Source of the DNA: Chryseobacterium lathyri | GTDB taxonomy: Bacteria > Bacteroidota > Bacteroidia > Flavobacteriales > Weeksellaceae | Reading direction: 5' to 3' | Length of the DNA stretch: 64,000 nucleotides | NCBI RefSeq assembly: GCF_003290185.1 | Contig: NZ_QNFY01000002.1 | Coordinates: 1-64,000 of the forward strand | Shown here: in pieces, positions 27,632 to 36,333 of the stretch | How the letters are laid out: each line of letters starts with the position of its first letter | Position numbering within the stretch: position 1 is the first letter of the stretch | Made by a program: the position numbers and the translations under genes | Notes under the pieces: generated by a model | Databases searched by the model: none | What the model was told of the DNA's origin: nothing | The model's input: the letters and a program-made list of their open reading frames with translations, nothing else

Positions 27632-28429
27632 CTACAGCTCCTTGATCTGTTTTCTGTAGATTTTGTTGAAGTGATGAGTGTAGACATCTTTCATGGTCTT
27701 TCCTTCATCATAAGTCATTAATGCTAACTTTTTTAAATCCAAATAATCTTTGTTCCTGATTTTAGAAACTTTACTTTTAAAGTATATATTCTCGGCAAAG
27801 TTGTTTTCTTTGCTTTGTTTTTCAAAATTTTCTAAGGCTTTGTCATATCTGCCAAGCTCAAAATAAGTTACTCCAAGCTGGTAGTGGTCGTACATCCCTT
27901 TAAAATACCCTTTGGGAGCCAAAAGGTTTTCAATGATCGCGACCGCTTTTTCTTTCTGTCCTAAAGCACTGTAAGACATGGTTTTCACCACCTCTAAATG
28001 ATAGTCTCCGTTTAAAGACCTTCCCAGATCCTCAGGATAATATTTTTTTAATTCTTCTAAATCCCGGATTGCCCCTTTATAATCCCGCAAAAACTGGAAT
28101 TTGCACCAGCCTCTGTACCCTAAATGCATTTTAGGATCTGCAGCAACAGCTTTATCAATAAGTATTTTCCAGGTTACAAAATCCCCGTTTTTAAGGTAGG
28201 GAACGGCTTTCTCCATATAGGAACTGGAGAAATCGGGGCAGAGCCCAATCGCTTTATCAAAGGCTTCCTGGTATTCCCTGCTTCCTTGCCTGTCTGAAGC
28301 CCAGTTGTATAGTTCACAAGCTTTTTTGCAGTCCTCACCCTCTACTGCATTACAGTTGACCTGCGCAATAGTATTGGTGTAAACGATAAGTAACAAAAAG
28401 CTAAGGTAATACCTCTGAAACTTTTCCAT
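27632..28429 (-). CDS. Exported TPR-repeat protein
   Basis: A protein of about 265 residues. A TTG two codons earlier extends the frame, but the ATG at 28429 (MEKFQRYYLSFLLLIVYTNT) is the likely start, followed by a signal peptide ending near IAQ. Residues 30-250 are TPR-like helical repeats, for example SSYMEKAVPYLKNGDF, HLGYRGWCKFQFLRDYKGAI and YQLGVTYFELGRYDKALENF. Several Cys lie in the N-terminal quarter (NCNAVEGEDCKKACE). Its 5' end overlaps the 3' end of a decayed gene by 29 bases. It is followed by the sigma-54 activator. The function is unknown. Confidence 0.85.
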   Translation of the reverse strand: MEKFQRYYLSFLLLIVYTNTIAQVNCNAVEGEDCKKACELYNWASDRQGSREYQEAFDKAIGLCPDFSSSYMEKAVPYLKNGDFVTWKILIDKAVAADPKMHLGYRGWCKFQFLRDYKGAIRDLEELKKYYPEDLGRSLNGDYHLEVVKTMSYSALGQKEKAVAIIENLLAPKGYFKGMYDHYQLGVTYFELGRYDKALENFEKQSKENNFAENIYFKSKVSKIRNKDYLDLKKLALMTYDEGKTMKDVYTHHFNKIYRKQIKEL

Positions 28430-28772
28430 TTTCAATTTTATAGGTTAAATACTGATAATAGCCTGCTTTAAAACCTTTTTTCTCTTTTGGCATCCAGCCG
28501 TCCAGCGATTTCGTAAACCGCAGCAGTCTGTCTTCCAATTCTTTATCCGGACCCGTTTCTTTAAGATCTGTATTCATCTGCTGAACCCTGACAGTCCTGT
28601 TTTTCCTTCACAATTTACTAAAAATCTTACGGTAATATAACCGTTCATCTTAGTTTCGGAAGATATTTTTTCTTTTTTGTAGTTTTTCTATAGTGGTCAG
28701 TTTCTCTCCTTTATAGTCAAATCCCTTTGTCCCCTGGTCATATTGAAGACTGCCAGTTTTTCAGGAAAACTT
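28401..28772 (-). pseudogene. Decayed gene between miaB and the TPR gene
   Basis: The 350-base gap after miaB contains coding-like sequence broken across frames. Successive frames read FPEKLAVF, then QYDQGTKGFDYKGEKLTTIE, then EKISSETKMNGYITVRFLVN with CEGKTG, and then RVQQMNTDLKETG running to a stop at 28401. Each join needs one single-base indel (near 28743, 28672 and 28592). No start codon or signal peptide remains, and stops block every frame near 28765. The segment GYITVRFLVNCEG resembles a TonB C-terminal-like strand. The intact family is unknown to me. The last 58-codon frame could still be translated from the ATG at 28577. Confidence 0.65.
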
Positions 28773-28777
28773 TAAAA

Positions 28778-30214
28778 TTACTCCGCTGTTCTTCCTAAAA
28801 GTGTGCCCTGTGTATTGCCATAGACAAAAACGTCCACAATGTCACCTATTTTCTGGCCTTCAAGCATATCAAAAACACAGACTGCATTCTGTGAGTTTCT
28901 TCCCTTCCACTGGTTTTTATTTTTTCTGGATATCCCTTCGATGAGGACCTGATGATGTCTTCCTACATAAGATTCCATTCTTTTTCTGGATAGCTCTCCC
29001 TGAAGGGCAATAACCTCAGCCAGACGCTTTTGTTTGACGTCAGCAGGAATATTGTCTTCCATTTTTTTATGGGCAGGCGTTCCCGGTCTTTCGGAATAAG
29101 CAAACATATAACCGTAGTCATACTCCACTTCTTTCATCAGGCTTAAGGTATCCTGATGATCCTGTTCTGTTTCATTGCAGAAACCTATGATCATGTCCTG
29201 TGAAAAAGCAATATCAGGAACAATTTCCTTTGCTTTTTTAATTAAATCTAAATATTCTTCACGGGTATGCTGCCTGTTCATAGCCAGAAGCATATTGTTA
29301 CTGCCGCTCTGTACTGGAAGGTGTACATATTTACAGATATTGTCATGTTTTGCAATCATTCTGAACACTTCAAGGCTCATGTCCTGAGGATTTGAAGTAG
29401 AGAACCGGATTCTCATTTCAGGTACAGCTTTAGCTACTAAATCAAGCAGTTGTGCAAAATTAACAGCCGTAGCTTTCTGCATTTCGGAAGCTTTAACGAA
29501 ATCTTTTTTCGGACCTCCTCCGTACCATAAGTATGAGTCTACGTTTTGCCCTAAAAGGGTGATCTCTTTGTATCCGTTATTTAAAAGGTCTTTACATTCT
29601 TTAATGATGGAATGCGGATCGCGGCTTCTTTCTCTACCTCTGGTAAAAGGAACTACACAGAAGGTACACATATTATCGCAACCTCTGGTGATGGTTACAA
29701 AAGCTGTAACCCCATTTCCGCCTAAACGGACCGGATTGATGTCTGCATAAGTCTCTTCTTTTGAAAGGATTACGTTGATGGCGTCTCTTCCGTCCTCTGT
29801 TTCTTTCAGAAGGTTGGGAAGGTCTCTGTAGGCATCAGGGCCTACCACAAGGTCTACCAGCTGCTCTTCTTCCAAGAATTTGGTTTTTAATCTTTCTGCC
29901 ATGCATCCCAAAACTCCTACCGTCATATTAGGTTTCTCTTTCTTCAGGTTTTTGAACTGTGAAAGACGCATTCTTATGGTTTGCTCCGCTTTTTCACGAA
30001 TGGAACATGTATTTAAAAGGATAAGGTCTGCTTCTTCTACTTTCAGGGTTGTATTGTACCCCTGCTCATTAAGAATAGATGCAACAATTTCAGAATCAGA
30101 AAAGTTCATCTGACAGCCATAGCTTTCTAAAAACAACTTTTTAGAATTCTCAGGTCTTTCAGCGATAGCAAAAGCTTCTCCCTGTTTTGTTTCGTCTATA
30201 TATTTTTCCTGCAC
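28778..30214 (-). CDS. miaB: tRNA-2-methylthio-N6-dimethylallyladenosine synthase MiaB
   Basis: A radical-SAM methylthiotransferase that adds the ms2 group to i6A37 of tRNA, 478 residues. The auxiliary cluster is bound by Cys34 (GCQMN), Cys70 (NTCSIRE) and Cys104 (LGCMAE). The SAM cluster motif is RGCDNMCTFC (Cys179, Cys183, Cys186). A TRAM domain closes the protein. Translation appears to start at a GTG (30214), because no in-frame ATG precedes GCQMN. It heads a probable seven-gene transcription unit. The matching hydroxylase miaE is at 53214. Confidence 0.96.
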   Translation of the reverse strand: MQEKYIDETKQGEAFAIAERPENSKKLFLESYGCQMNFSDSEIVASILNEQGYNTTLKVEEADLILLNTCSIREKAEQTIRMRLSQFKNLKKEKPNMTVGVLGCMAERLKTKFLEEEQLVDLVVGPDAYRDLPNLLKETEDGRDAINVILSKEETYADINPVRLGGNGVTAFVTITRGCDNMCTFCVVPFTRGRERSRDPHSIIKECKDLLNNGYKEITLLGQNVDSYLWYGGGPKKDFVKASEMQKATAVNFAQLLDLVAKAVPEMRIRFSTSNPQDMSLEVFRMIAKHDNICKYVHLPVQSGSNNMLLAMNRQHTREEYLDLIKKAKEIVPDIAFSQDMIIGFCNETEQDHQDTLSLMKEVEYDYGYMFAYSERPGTPAHKKMEDNIPADVKQKRLAEVIALQGELSRKRMESYVGRHHQVLIEGISRKNKNQWKGRNSQNAVCVFDMLEGQKIGDIVDVFVYGNTQGTLLGRTAE

Positions 30215-30297
30215 AATAATCGTTTTAAAAGTTCAATGCTCAGCATTTAAATTTCAAAGCATCGTGATGAATTTTAAATCCCAAACAAATTAGTCTG

Positions 30298-30305
30298 CAA
30301 AGATA
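30298..30305 (-). promoter_or_regulatory. -7 box upstream of miaB
   Basis: TATCTTTG on the minus strand fits TAnnTTTG and lies about 85 bases before the miaB start. No -33 TTTG at the usual distance. Confidence 0.4.
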
Positions 30306-30333
30306 CAAAATATTGTGACAGAATGGCAGGGGA

Positions 30334-30714
30334 TTATTTCGGAGGATTAAAGTTTAACGGAAGGGTATAAAAAGATTCAACCGGCTCTCCGTATCTCTTT
30401 GCAGGTGTCCATTTTTTCTTTCTCATCCTTTTGATTCCGTCTATGATCCTTTGGTCAAATTCAGCATTTCCGGAAGACTCCTGCAGCTTTATATTTTCCA
30501 TTTTTCCTTCTTTGCTCACGGAGAAATTTACTACGAGCTTAAAGGGCTGCGTCCAGACGAAACCACTGAGATCGATTTGTTTAGCCACTTCTGCTCTGAA
30601 ACTGTTCATTCCCCCCGGCATAGCTTCTTTCGAAGAATTTTGCACAGCTTCCTGTCCTGATAACTTCAGGGAAAATATAACCAATAATGCAAACAGCATT
30701 CTAATCATGATCAT
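30334..30714 (-). CDS. Secreted TonB-C-like protein, third of a tandem trio
   Basis: A 126-residue exported protein with a signal peptide (MLFALLVIFSLKLSGQ after a short Met/Ile run; starts at 30714, 30708 or 30699 are possible). The mature part ends in a TonB C-terminal-like fold: PFKLVVNFSVSKEGKMENIK, FDQRIIDGIKRMRKKKWTPAK and SFYTLPLNFNPPK. It lacks the TonB transmembrane anchor and Pro-rich linker, so it is not a classical energy transducer. It overlaps the preceding paralogue by 14 bases. Confidence 0.82.
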   Translation of the reverse strand: MIMIRMLFALLVIFSLKLSGQEAVQNSSKEAMPGGMNSFRAEVAKQIDLSGFVWTQPFKLVVNFSVSKEGKMENIKLQESSGNAEFDQRIIDGIKRMRKKKWTPAKRYGEPVESFYTLPLNFNPPK

Positions 30715-31111
30715 ATGTATTGGTATTGAAATTAACCTTGATGATCATTTTAGAATCAACAGGAGTATCCCCATACATGGCGGGCGTCCATTTTCCTTTG
30801 ATCTTCTTCATAGCATATTTTACATCATCAATAAACATTTCACTGTTTTTGATCTTCGGGACAACGTCAAGCTTGTTCATTTTACCTTCCGGTGAAATAT
30901 TGATTAAAAAAGTTATTTTACCATTGATGGCGTAGCTTTGGGTATCAACATAAGCGTAAAGCATATCCATAAATTGTTTCCGAAAAGCTTCATCACCACC
31001 GGGGAATTTAGCTTTCTGGGTATATGAAGCTACTTCTACCGGGGACGTATTTTGAGAAAAGCTTTTAATTCCGATGCATAGTAAAAGTAATAATAAAAGG
31101 TATTTTTTCAT
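30701..31111 (-). CDS. Secreted TonB-C-like protein, second of a tandem trio
   Basis: A 136-residue protein with a signal peptide (MKKYLLLLLLLCIGIKSFSQ). The FPGGDEAFRKQF motif precedes the TonB-C-like domain, as in many Bacteroidota periplasmic TonB-like proteins. The strands GKITFLINISPEGKMNKLD and the GKWTPAMYGDTPVDSK end follow. It shares the same plan as its two neighbours, with low sequence identity. It overlaps the next gene and follows the first by 9 bases, so the trio is one operon. Confidence 0.82.
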   Translation of the reverse strand: MKKYLLLLLLLCIGIKSFSQNTSPVEVASYTQKAKFPGGDEAFRKQFMDMLYAYVDTQSYAINGKITFLINISPEGKMNKLDVVPKIKNSEMFIDDVKYAMKKIKGKWTPAMYGDTPVDSKMIIKVNFNTNTYDHD

Positions 31112-31120
31112 CTGAGTAGT

Positions 31121-31606
31121 TTATAAATCTGTAGCGATTGAAGAGAAATGCATTTTAATTTTGATCTGTGAAGCAACAGGCTGACCGTTACACGAAGCGG
31201 GAATCCAGTTCTTTTTGATTCTTCTTACTACATATTTCATATCATCAAAAAAATAAGTGCTGTTGGCTACTTTAGGAGTTCCTTCAATATGGGTCACTTT
31301 TCCGGTCTGATCAACGGTGAGAGTAAATGTAAAATCTCCGTTCAGGACATAAAAATCTGAATTCAGGTAATCGTACATAAATTTTTGCAAGGTTTCTTTA
31401 TAAACCGTTACACCGCCTTCAAAGGCTGCCGGCTTGAAATCGTTACAGTTTTTCACCGCCACCTGTAAAAGAGGTTCTTTGATATCTATTTTTAAAAGAT
31501 TTTTATTGATTTCCGTAATCGGGTTATCATCCCTGTCTTCAACATCCTGCTGGGCAAATGTAAAGTTTGCCACAAGAAGTGCCATCACTAATGTAAAAAT
31601 TTTCAT
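31121..31606 (-). CDS. Secreted TonB-C-like protein, first of a tandem trio
   Basis: A 161-residue protein with a signal peptide (MKIFTLVMALLVANFTFAQ). An insertion (residues about 20-60) precedes AAFEGGVTVYKETLQKFMYD, the counterpart of the GGDEAFRKQF motif. The TonB-C-like domain follows (FTFTLTVDQTGKVTHIEG, KKNWIPASCNGQPVASQ). Two Cys, in VAVKNCNDF and PASCNG, could pair. The promoter -7 box lies at 31638-31645. The role is unknown; such proteins may act in the periplasm as partners of outer-membrane proteins. Confidence 0.82.
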   Translation of the reverse strand: MKIFTLVMALLVANFTFAQQDVEDRDDNPITEINKNLLKIDIKEPLLQVAVKNCNDFKPAAFEGGVTVYKETLQKFMYDYLNSDFYVLNGDFTFTLTVDQTGKVTHIEGTPKVANSTYFFDDMKYVVRRIKKNWIPASCNGQPVASQIKIKMHFSSIATDL

Positions 31607-31637
31607 AGACTGTTCATGAGTTATTAAATTGCTTTAA

Positions 31638-31645
31638 CAAATTTA
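31638..31645 (-). promoter_or_regulatory. -7 box of the TonB-C-like trio
   Basis: TAAATTTG on the minus strand, 32 bases upstream of the first gene; matches TAnnTTTG. Confidence 0.45.
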
Positions 31646-31671
31646 CTTATTTAAACGCTTTCTAAGAAAGA

Positions 31672-31698
31672 AAAACTTCAGGCTGCGCCTGAAGTTTT
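31672..31698 (-). terminator. Terminator of the poxB-MFS operon
   Basis: A perfect 12-base stem, AAAACTTCAGGC with GCCTGAAGTTTT, loop TGC. On the minus strand it ends in GTTTTTCTTTC. Confidence 0.85.
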
Positions 31699-31719
31699 CC
31701 ATAAACTATTGAAATTCAT

Positions 31720-32964
31720 TTAAGCGTTTAAAGTCTGTAATTGTGCTTTACTTCCTGTTTCTTTTAACAAGAATGAAATCAAAACTGCAAGAACAATTCC
31801 TGCAATCCAGAATAACAGGGAAGACTGAAAATGCATCTCTCCTGAAGAAGCCTCTAAACTTTTCCCAAACCATCTGCTGAATACCGGACTCACCAGGGTA
31901 GTTACTCCAAAGGTGATGAAATTAATTGCTCCGGTTGCACTTCCTTTTACATAATCAGGATTTGCTTCTTTAATGATAGAATACGGGATCATGGCAGCCC
32001 CGGAACCAAGGCCAAAAATAAACATGCTTATTTTGGCCGGATACAATTCCGGAAGATACAGCAGCTGCAGAAAACTGAAGATCATCAGGATTGCTCCTCC
32101 GATTAAAACAGGTTTCCTTCTTCCGATTTTATCTGTAATAAAACCTAAAAGCGGACACCCGAATACCCATCCGAAAGCAACCATTGCACTGGTAATGGCA
32201 GCATCATGAAACATAAAGCCTTTATCTTTTTCGAAGAATGCAACACCCCATGTCATTGCAAATATGGTGGTAGGAGCAAATAGTAACCCTGAAATAATAC
32301 CACAGAGCCAGGATTGGGGATTTTTAAAGACAATTTTATATGGCTCTAGATATCCAACTTTTTTAACAGCATCGCCAGGCTGTACTTCAGATTGTTTTTC
32401 ACCGGGAATTACCAAGAACAGGCAAAATGCTGTAATAACTGTAATAATACCCGACCAAAGCCAGAAGGTATCTATATTTACCCCTTCTTCTACCCATGGT
32501 CCCACGATAAACTGTCCCGCGGTACCACCCAGCATTCCGATACATTGTGTAAATCCAACAGCCGTTGCCAAAGATTTGGAAGAGAATCCTTTACTTGCAA
32601 GATAAACACAGCCAGGAAATGCAAAAGCACATCCTGCTCCCTGCAACAGCCTTCCAGCCACGCCACCAGAATAGGAAGAAGCTAAAAACAGCAAACAGCC
32701 TATCCCCAGGATTAAAGCGCCTGCAAAAAGTGACTTTTTGCCGCCAAATTTATCCAAAGCCATCCCCGCGATGAGGCTGCAGGTAGAGTAAGTATAGTAA
32801 TACGTTCCGATCAGACTGACAAGCTTCAGTTCTGTTGTACTGAAATTATTGACCAATTCCGGAATCATGACTGCCGGTGCTGAACGGACCACATAATCCA
32901 GAAAATAAAACACCAGCCCGAATAACCACGCGATTATATAAAACTTTTTTAAGGAAGCATTCAT
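31720..32964 (-). CDS. Major facilitator superfamily transporter
   Basis: A 414-residue inner-membrane carrier with about twelve segments. The MFS loop motif appears as GMALDKFGGKKSLF between helices 2 and 3, and the repeat GFITDKIGRRKPVL between helices 8 and 9. An acidic residue-rich loop and GAGCAFAFPGCVYLA follow the first motif. Its ATG overlaps the poxB stop by one base (TAATG), so it is translationally coupled to pyruvate oxidase. This suggests transport of a related organic acid, but the substrate cannot be read from the sequence. Confidence 0.9.
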   Translation of the reverse strand: MNASLKKFYIIAWLFGLVFYFLDYVVRSAPAVMIPELVNNFSTTELKLVSLIGTYYYTYSTCSLIAGMALDKFGGKKSLFAGALILGIGCLLFLASSYSGGVAGRLLQGAGCAFAFPGCVYLASKGFSSKSLATAVGFTQCIGMLGGTAGQFIVGPWVEEGVNIDTFWLWSGIITVITAFCLFLVIPGEKQSEVQPGDAVKKVGYLEPYKIVFKNPQSWLCGIISGLLFAPTTIFAMTWGVAFFEKDKGFMFHDAAITSAMVAFGWVFGCPLLGFITDKIGRRKPVLIGGAILMIFSFLQLLYLPELYPAKISMFIFGLGSGAAMIPYSIIKEANPDYVKGSATGAINFITFGVTTLVSPVFSRWFGKSLEASSGEMHFQSSLLFWIAGIVLAVLISFLLKETGSKAQLQTLNA

Positions 32965-34697
32965 TACAGCAGTCCTTTAATATGTTTATAATTGGATTTC
33001 ACAGTTTCCAGAACCTCTTCCATCTTACCGCCAAGCATCAGCTGGGCCATAGATTTTGTCATTCCCATGACCTGATCAAAGTCTATTTTCGGGGGAAGAG
33101 CAAGTGCATTTGGATTGGTAAATATATTAAGAAGATAAGGCCCGTTATAAGCAAGACATTCTTTAATGGCATCTTCTACCTCTTCAGGTTTATGAACATT
33201 CTTTCCGGGATATCCCATAGCCTGGGCTATCATTGCGAAATCCGGGTTAATCATATCGGTTTCATTATCCGGCATACCGCCTACTTCCATTTCCAGCTTT
33301 ACCATTCCCAGGGTTCTGTTATTGAAAACGATCAGTTTTACCGGGAGCTTATACTGAAAGATGGTTGCCATATCTCCCAAGAGCATTGAAATTCCTCCGT
33401 CTCCGCACATAGCGATCACTTCTCTGTCCGGATGAGCCAAAGAGGCACCTATAGCCATGGGCATAGCATTCGCCATTGATCCGTGATTGAAGGAGCCCAA
33501 CATTTTTCTTTCGCCTGTTCCTGTAATAAACCTTGCCCCCCACACGCAGCACATGCCTGTGTCTACTGTGAAAATGGCATCTTTTTTAGCCAACCGGTCT
33601 AAAGTATGTGCAACATATTCAGGCTGTATGGCGTTTTCTTTTCCAAAGTCTTTCACGTAAGCAAATTGAGTTTCTTTTACTTTTTCATAAAATGCCAATT
33701 GTTCATTAAGGAAATGAGCATCTGTTTTTTCTTGCAGCAACGGCAGCAGGGCTTTAATAGTTTCTTTTACATCTCCTGCCAGACCTAGTTCCAGTTTTGC
33801 TCTTCTTCCCAATCTTTCAGGACTTTCATCGATCTGGACAATTTTGTTTTTTACAGGCATGAATTTTTGGTACGGAAAATCGGTTCCTAAAAGAATAACA
33901 AGATCTGCTTCGTGCATCGCATGATAGGCTGACGGAAATCCCAGTAGCCCTGTAAGCCCCACTTCATTAGGGTTATTAGGCTGAATGGCCATTTTTCCAC
34001 GGAAAGAATAGCCTACCGGAGCTTTTAGAAACTTCGATAGTTCTACAACCTCAGCATTCGCTTCTCCTGCTCCAATTCCACAATAAAGGGTAACTTTTTT
34101 GCTTTCATTAACCAAGGTAGCCAGCCGTTCTAATTCTTCATCAGAAGGTCTGATGACAGGATTGGTCCTGAATATCTGGGCAGATGTAGGCCCTTCTTCG
34201 GCATCAAGTTCCGACACATCTCCCGGAAGCCCGATTACTGCCACACCTTTTTTTGAGATGGCATGCTGAATGGCGGTCTGAAGCGTTCTCTGTACCTGCT
34301 CCGGTCTTGTGATCATCTGGTTGTAGTGACTGCAATCATCAAATAGTTTTATAGTATTCGTTTCCTGGAAATAATCCATTCCCATTTCATCACTTGGGAT
34401 CGTGGAAGCGATGACAAGCATGGGAACGTGGGATTTATGTGCCTCATAAACTCCATTGATCAGATGAACGTGTCCCGGACCACAGCTCCCTGCACATACT
34501 GCAAACCCATCAAGCTCTGCTTCTGCCGCAGCCGCATATGCACCTACTTCTTCATGCCTTACATGAATCCATTCAATACTGCTTTTTTTAACAGCAATAT
34601 TAAGATGATTAAGGCTGTCGCCGGTTACTGCATAAATTCTTTTCACATTGGCATTTTCGAGCATTTCAACAATCTGCTCTGCTATGTTTTTAGCCAT
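32964..34697 (-). CDS. poxB: Pyruvate dehydrogenase (quinone) / pyruvate oxidase type ThDP enzyme
   Basis: A 577-residue thiamine-diphosphate enzyme. The catalytic glutamate is Glu50 in RHEEVGAYAAAAEA. The central domain has FAD-binding-like elements (YSFRGKMAIQPNNP, GLTGLLGFPSAY). The C-terminal ThDP motif is GDGGISMLLGDM...NNRTLGM. PoxB-type enzymes oxidise pyruvate to acetate and CO2 and pass electrons to quinone at the membrane. Acetolactate synthase is the main alternative, but the GFPSAYHAMHEADLVILLGTDFPY region favours PoxB. It is the first gene of a two-gene operon with an MFS carrier. Confidence 0.9.
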   Translation of the reverse strand: MAKNIAEQIVEMLENANVKRIYAVTGDSLNHLNIAVKKSSIEWIHVRHEEVGAYAAAAEAELDGFAVCAGSCGPGHVHLINGVYEAHKSHVPMLVIASTIPSDEMGMDYFQETNTIKLFDDCSHYNQMITRPEQVQRTLQTAIQHAISKKGVAVIGLPGDVSELDAEEGPTSAQIFRTNPVIRPSDEELERLATLVNESKKVTLYCGIGAGEANAEVVELSKFLKAPVGYSFRGKMAIQPNNPNEVGLTGLLGFPSAYHAMHEADLVILLGTDFPYQKFMPVKNKIVQIDESPERLGRRAKLELGLAGDVKETIKALLPLLQEKTDAHFLNEQLAFYEKVKETQFAYVKDFGKENAIQPEYVAHTLDRLAKKDAIFTVDTGMCCVWGARFITGTGERKMLGSFNHGSMANAMPMAIGASLAHPDREVIAMCGDGGISMLLGDMATIFQYKLPVKLIVFNNRTLGMVKLEMEVGGMPDNETDMINPDFAMIAQAMGYPGKNVHKPEEVEDAIKECLAYNGPYLLNIFTNPNALALPPKIDFDQVMGMTKSMAQLMLGGKMEEVLETVKSNYKHIKGLL

Positions 34698-34780
34698 AAT
34701 TAGTATTTTTTGGTGTTTATTTTAGTTAAGGAATCCCGAAAGGATCGTGAATGGGAAGTGTTTAAAATTCTTACCTCTCT

Positions 34781-34788
34781 CAAATTTA
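34781..34788 (-). promoter_or_regulatory. -7 box of the poxB promoter
   Basis: TAAATTTG on the minus strand fits TAnnTTTG and would give a leader of about 80 bases. No -33 TTTG seen. Confidence 0.4.
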
Positions 34789-34910
34789 GCTAATAAATTA
34801 TAATTTCTATTCCTAAAAAGTATTAAAATTTCAACACATTAAAGCTCTTTTGATTACTGTAAAATGCTTTAAAACATTATTAAGAATGAATTTTTTTCTG
34901 GTTCCTTCAA

Positions 34911-34940
34911 ACAAAAAAACTCTGCAGTAATCTGCAGAGC
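34911..34940 (-). terminator. Terminator of lysA
   Basis: CTCTGCAG pairs with CTGCAGAG around TAAT; on the minus strand a seven-T run follows. Confidence 0.88.
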
Positions 34941-34962
34941 TTCTATAAATTTATATTTGATT

Positions 34963-36162
34963 TTAAATTACTTCTATCTGGTTTCTCAACAGATCTTCAA
35001 ATTCATCTCTTTTACGGATCAGATGTGCTTTTCCGTCTAAGAATAAGACTTCTGCCGGTTTTAATCTTGAATTAAAGTTTGAGCTCATTTCAAAACCGTA
35101 CGCTCCGGCATTATAGAAAACAAGAATATCACCTTCTCTTACTTCATTTAGTTTTCTGTCCCAGGCAAAAGTATCGGTTTCGCAGATGTTCCCTACTACC
35201 GTATAGATTCTTTCCGCTCCTTTTGGGTTTGAAAGGTTCTCGATTTTATGGTAAGAGTCATAGAACATCGGACGGATCAGGTGATTAAACCCTGAATTCA
35301 CTCCTACAAATACAGTAGCCGTGGTTTGCTTGATCACATTAGCTTTTACCAAAAGATATCCGCTTTTTCCTACTAAGAATTTTCCGGGCTCAAACCATAG
35401 TTCGAACTTTCTTCCTGTAGATTTTGTGAACTCGGACAATACTTTTTCTACTTTTTTACCTAAGGTTTTCACATCTGTTTCTTCTTCGCTGTCCTGGTAA
35501 GGAATTTTGAACCCGCTTCCCATATCCAGATATTTAAGATTAGGGAAATGCTCGGAAAGTTCCAGCATAATGTCTAATGCCTGCAGGAAAACATCCGGAT
35601 CTTTAATCTCGCTTCCTGTGTGCATGTGAAGCCCCTCCACATTAAGGTTGGTGCTCTTCATCACTCTTTCGATATGGCGAACCTGGTGAATAGAAATCCC
35701 GAACTTACTGTCGATGTGTCCTGTTGAAATTTTGTAGTTTCCTCCTGCAAAAATATGTGGGTTGATTCTTACAAGGATCGGATAAGAGTTTCCAAATTTA
35801 TTCCCGAACTGCTCAAGAATAGAGATATTATCAATATTAATGTGAACACCCAGCTTCATTGCGTCTTCAATTTCGGCAAGGTCTACACAGTTTGGCGTGA
35901 AAAGGATCTTTTCTTTAGTGAATCCGGCCTTCAGCCCAAGTTTTACTTCATTTATTGATACACAATCCAAAGATGCGCCCAGATTCTTGACATACTTTAA
36001 GATGTTGATATTGGTCAACGCCTTGGCAGCATAAAAGAACTTCGTGTGTTTTAAGAAAGAAGATGTAAGCTTCTCGTATTGGGTTTTAATAGATTCAGCA
36101 TCGTAAACATACACTGGCGTGCCATATTCATTGGCAATCTGTAGCAAATCTTTTGAATTCAT
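34963..36162 (-). CDS. lysA: Diaminopimelate decarboxylase
   Basis: A PLP enzyme making L-lysine and CO2 from meso-diaminopimelate, the last step of lysine synthesis, 399 residues. The PLP lysine is Lys47 in FYAAKALTN. GLHMHTGSEI, YLDMGSGFKIPY, WFEPGKFLV and GNICETDTFAWD are the fold-III decarboxylase signatures. The ATG at 36162 is conserved in position. Upstream lies a leader with its own promoter, a Lys-rich 23-codon ORF and a terminator-like hairpin ending 17 bases before the start codon. Expression is therefore probably attenuated by lysine supply. A strong terminator follows the gene. Confidence 0.96.
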   Translation of the reverse strand: MNSKDLLQIANEYGTPVYVYDAESIKTQYEKLTSSFLKHTKFFYAAKALTNINILKYVKNLGASLDCVSINEVKLGLKAGFTKEKILFTPNCVDLAEIEDAMKLGVHINIDNISILEQFGNKFGNSYPILVRINPHIFAGGNYKISTGHIDSKFGISIHQVRHIERVMKSTNLNVEGLHMHTGSEIKDPDVFLQALDIMLELSEHFPNLKYLDMGSGFKIPYQDSEEETDVKTLGKKVEKVLSEFTKSTGRKFELWFEPGKFLVGKSGYLLVKANVIKQTTATVFVGVNSGFNHLIRPMFYDSYHKIENLSNPKGAERIYTVVGNICETDTFAWDRKLNEVREGDILVFYNAGAYGFEMSSNFNSRLKPAEVLFLDGKAHLIRKRDEFEDLLRNQIEVI

Positions 36163-36178
36163 AATTTGATTTTAACAT

Positions 36179-36211
36179 AAAAAAAGACAGATTCTTCCAA
36201 AAGAGCCTGCC
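36179..36211 (-). terminator. Terminator-like hairpin (attenuator) in the lysA leader
   Basis: On the minus strand GGCAGGCTCTT (36211-36201) pairs with AAGAATCTGTC (36196-36186) around TTGG, with one mismatch and two G-T pairs, followed by seven Ts (36185-36179). It stands between the lysA promoter and the lysA start, so it can only act as an attenuator for lysA or as the end of the short leader RNA. Its 5' arm can instead pair with AAAAGAGTT at 36244-36236. Confidence 0.7.
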
Positions 36212-36242
36212 ACATTAATTATTTTTATGCAAGACAACTCTT

Positions 36243-36314
36243 TTAAATATTCCAAACCTTAGAGAACTTTACAGCCCCCTTTTTTCCAGTTTTAATTTGT
36301 TTAAAATTTTGCAT
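36243..36314 (-). CDS. Candidate lysine leader peptide (23 residues, six Lys)
   Basis: An ATG at 36314 lies about 14 bases downstream of the predicted transcription start. It opens a 23-codon frame, MQNFKQIKTGKKGAVKFS followed by KVWNI, ending with TAA at 36245-36243. Lysine codons occupy positions 5, 8, 11, 12, 16 and 19. The stop codon overlaps the start of the antiterminator strand AAAAGAG. A ribosome reaching the stop would mask that strand, and one stalled at Lys codons would leave it free. This is the classical plan of a biosynthetic attenuator. Lysine is common in AT-rich genomes, so composition alone is not proof. Confidence 0.6.
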   Translation of the reverse strand: MQNFKQIKTGKKGAVKFSKVWNI

Positions 36315-36333
36315 TGCTTCTTTTTTATTTTTG

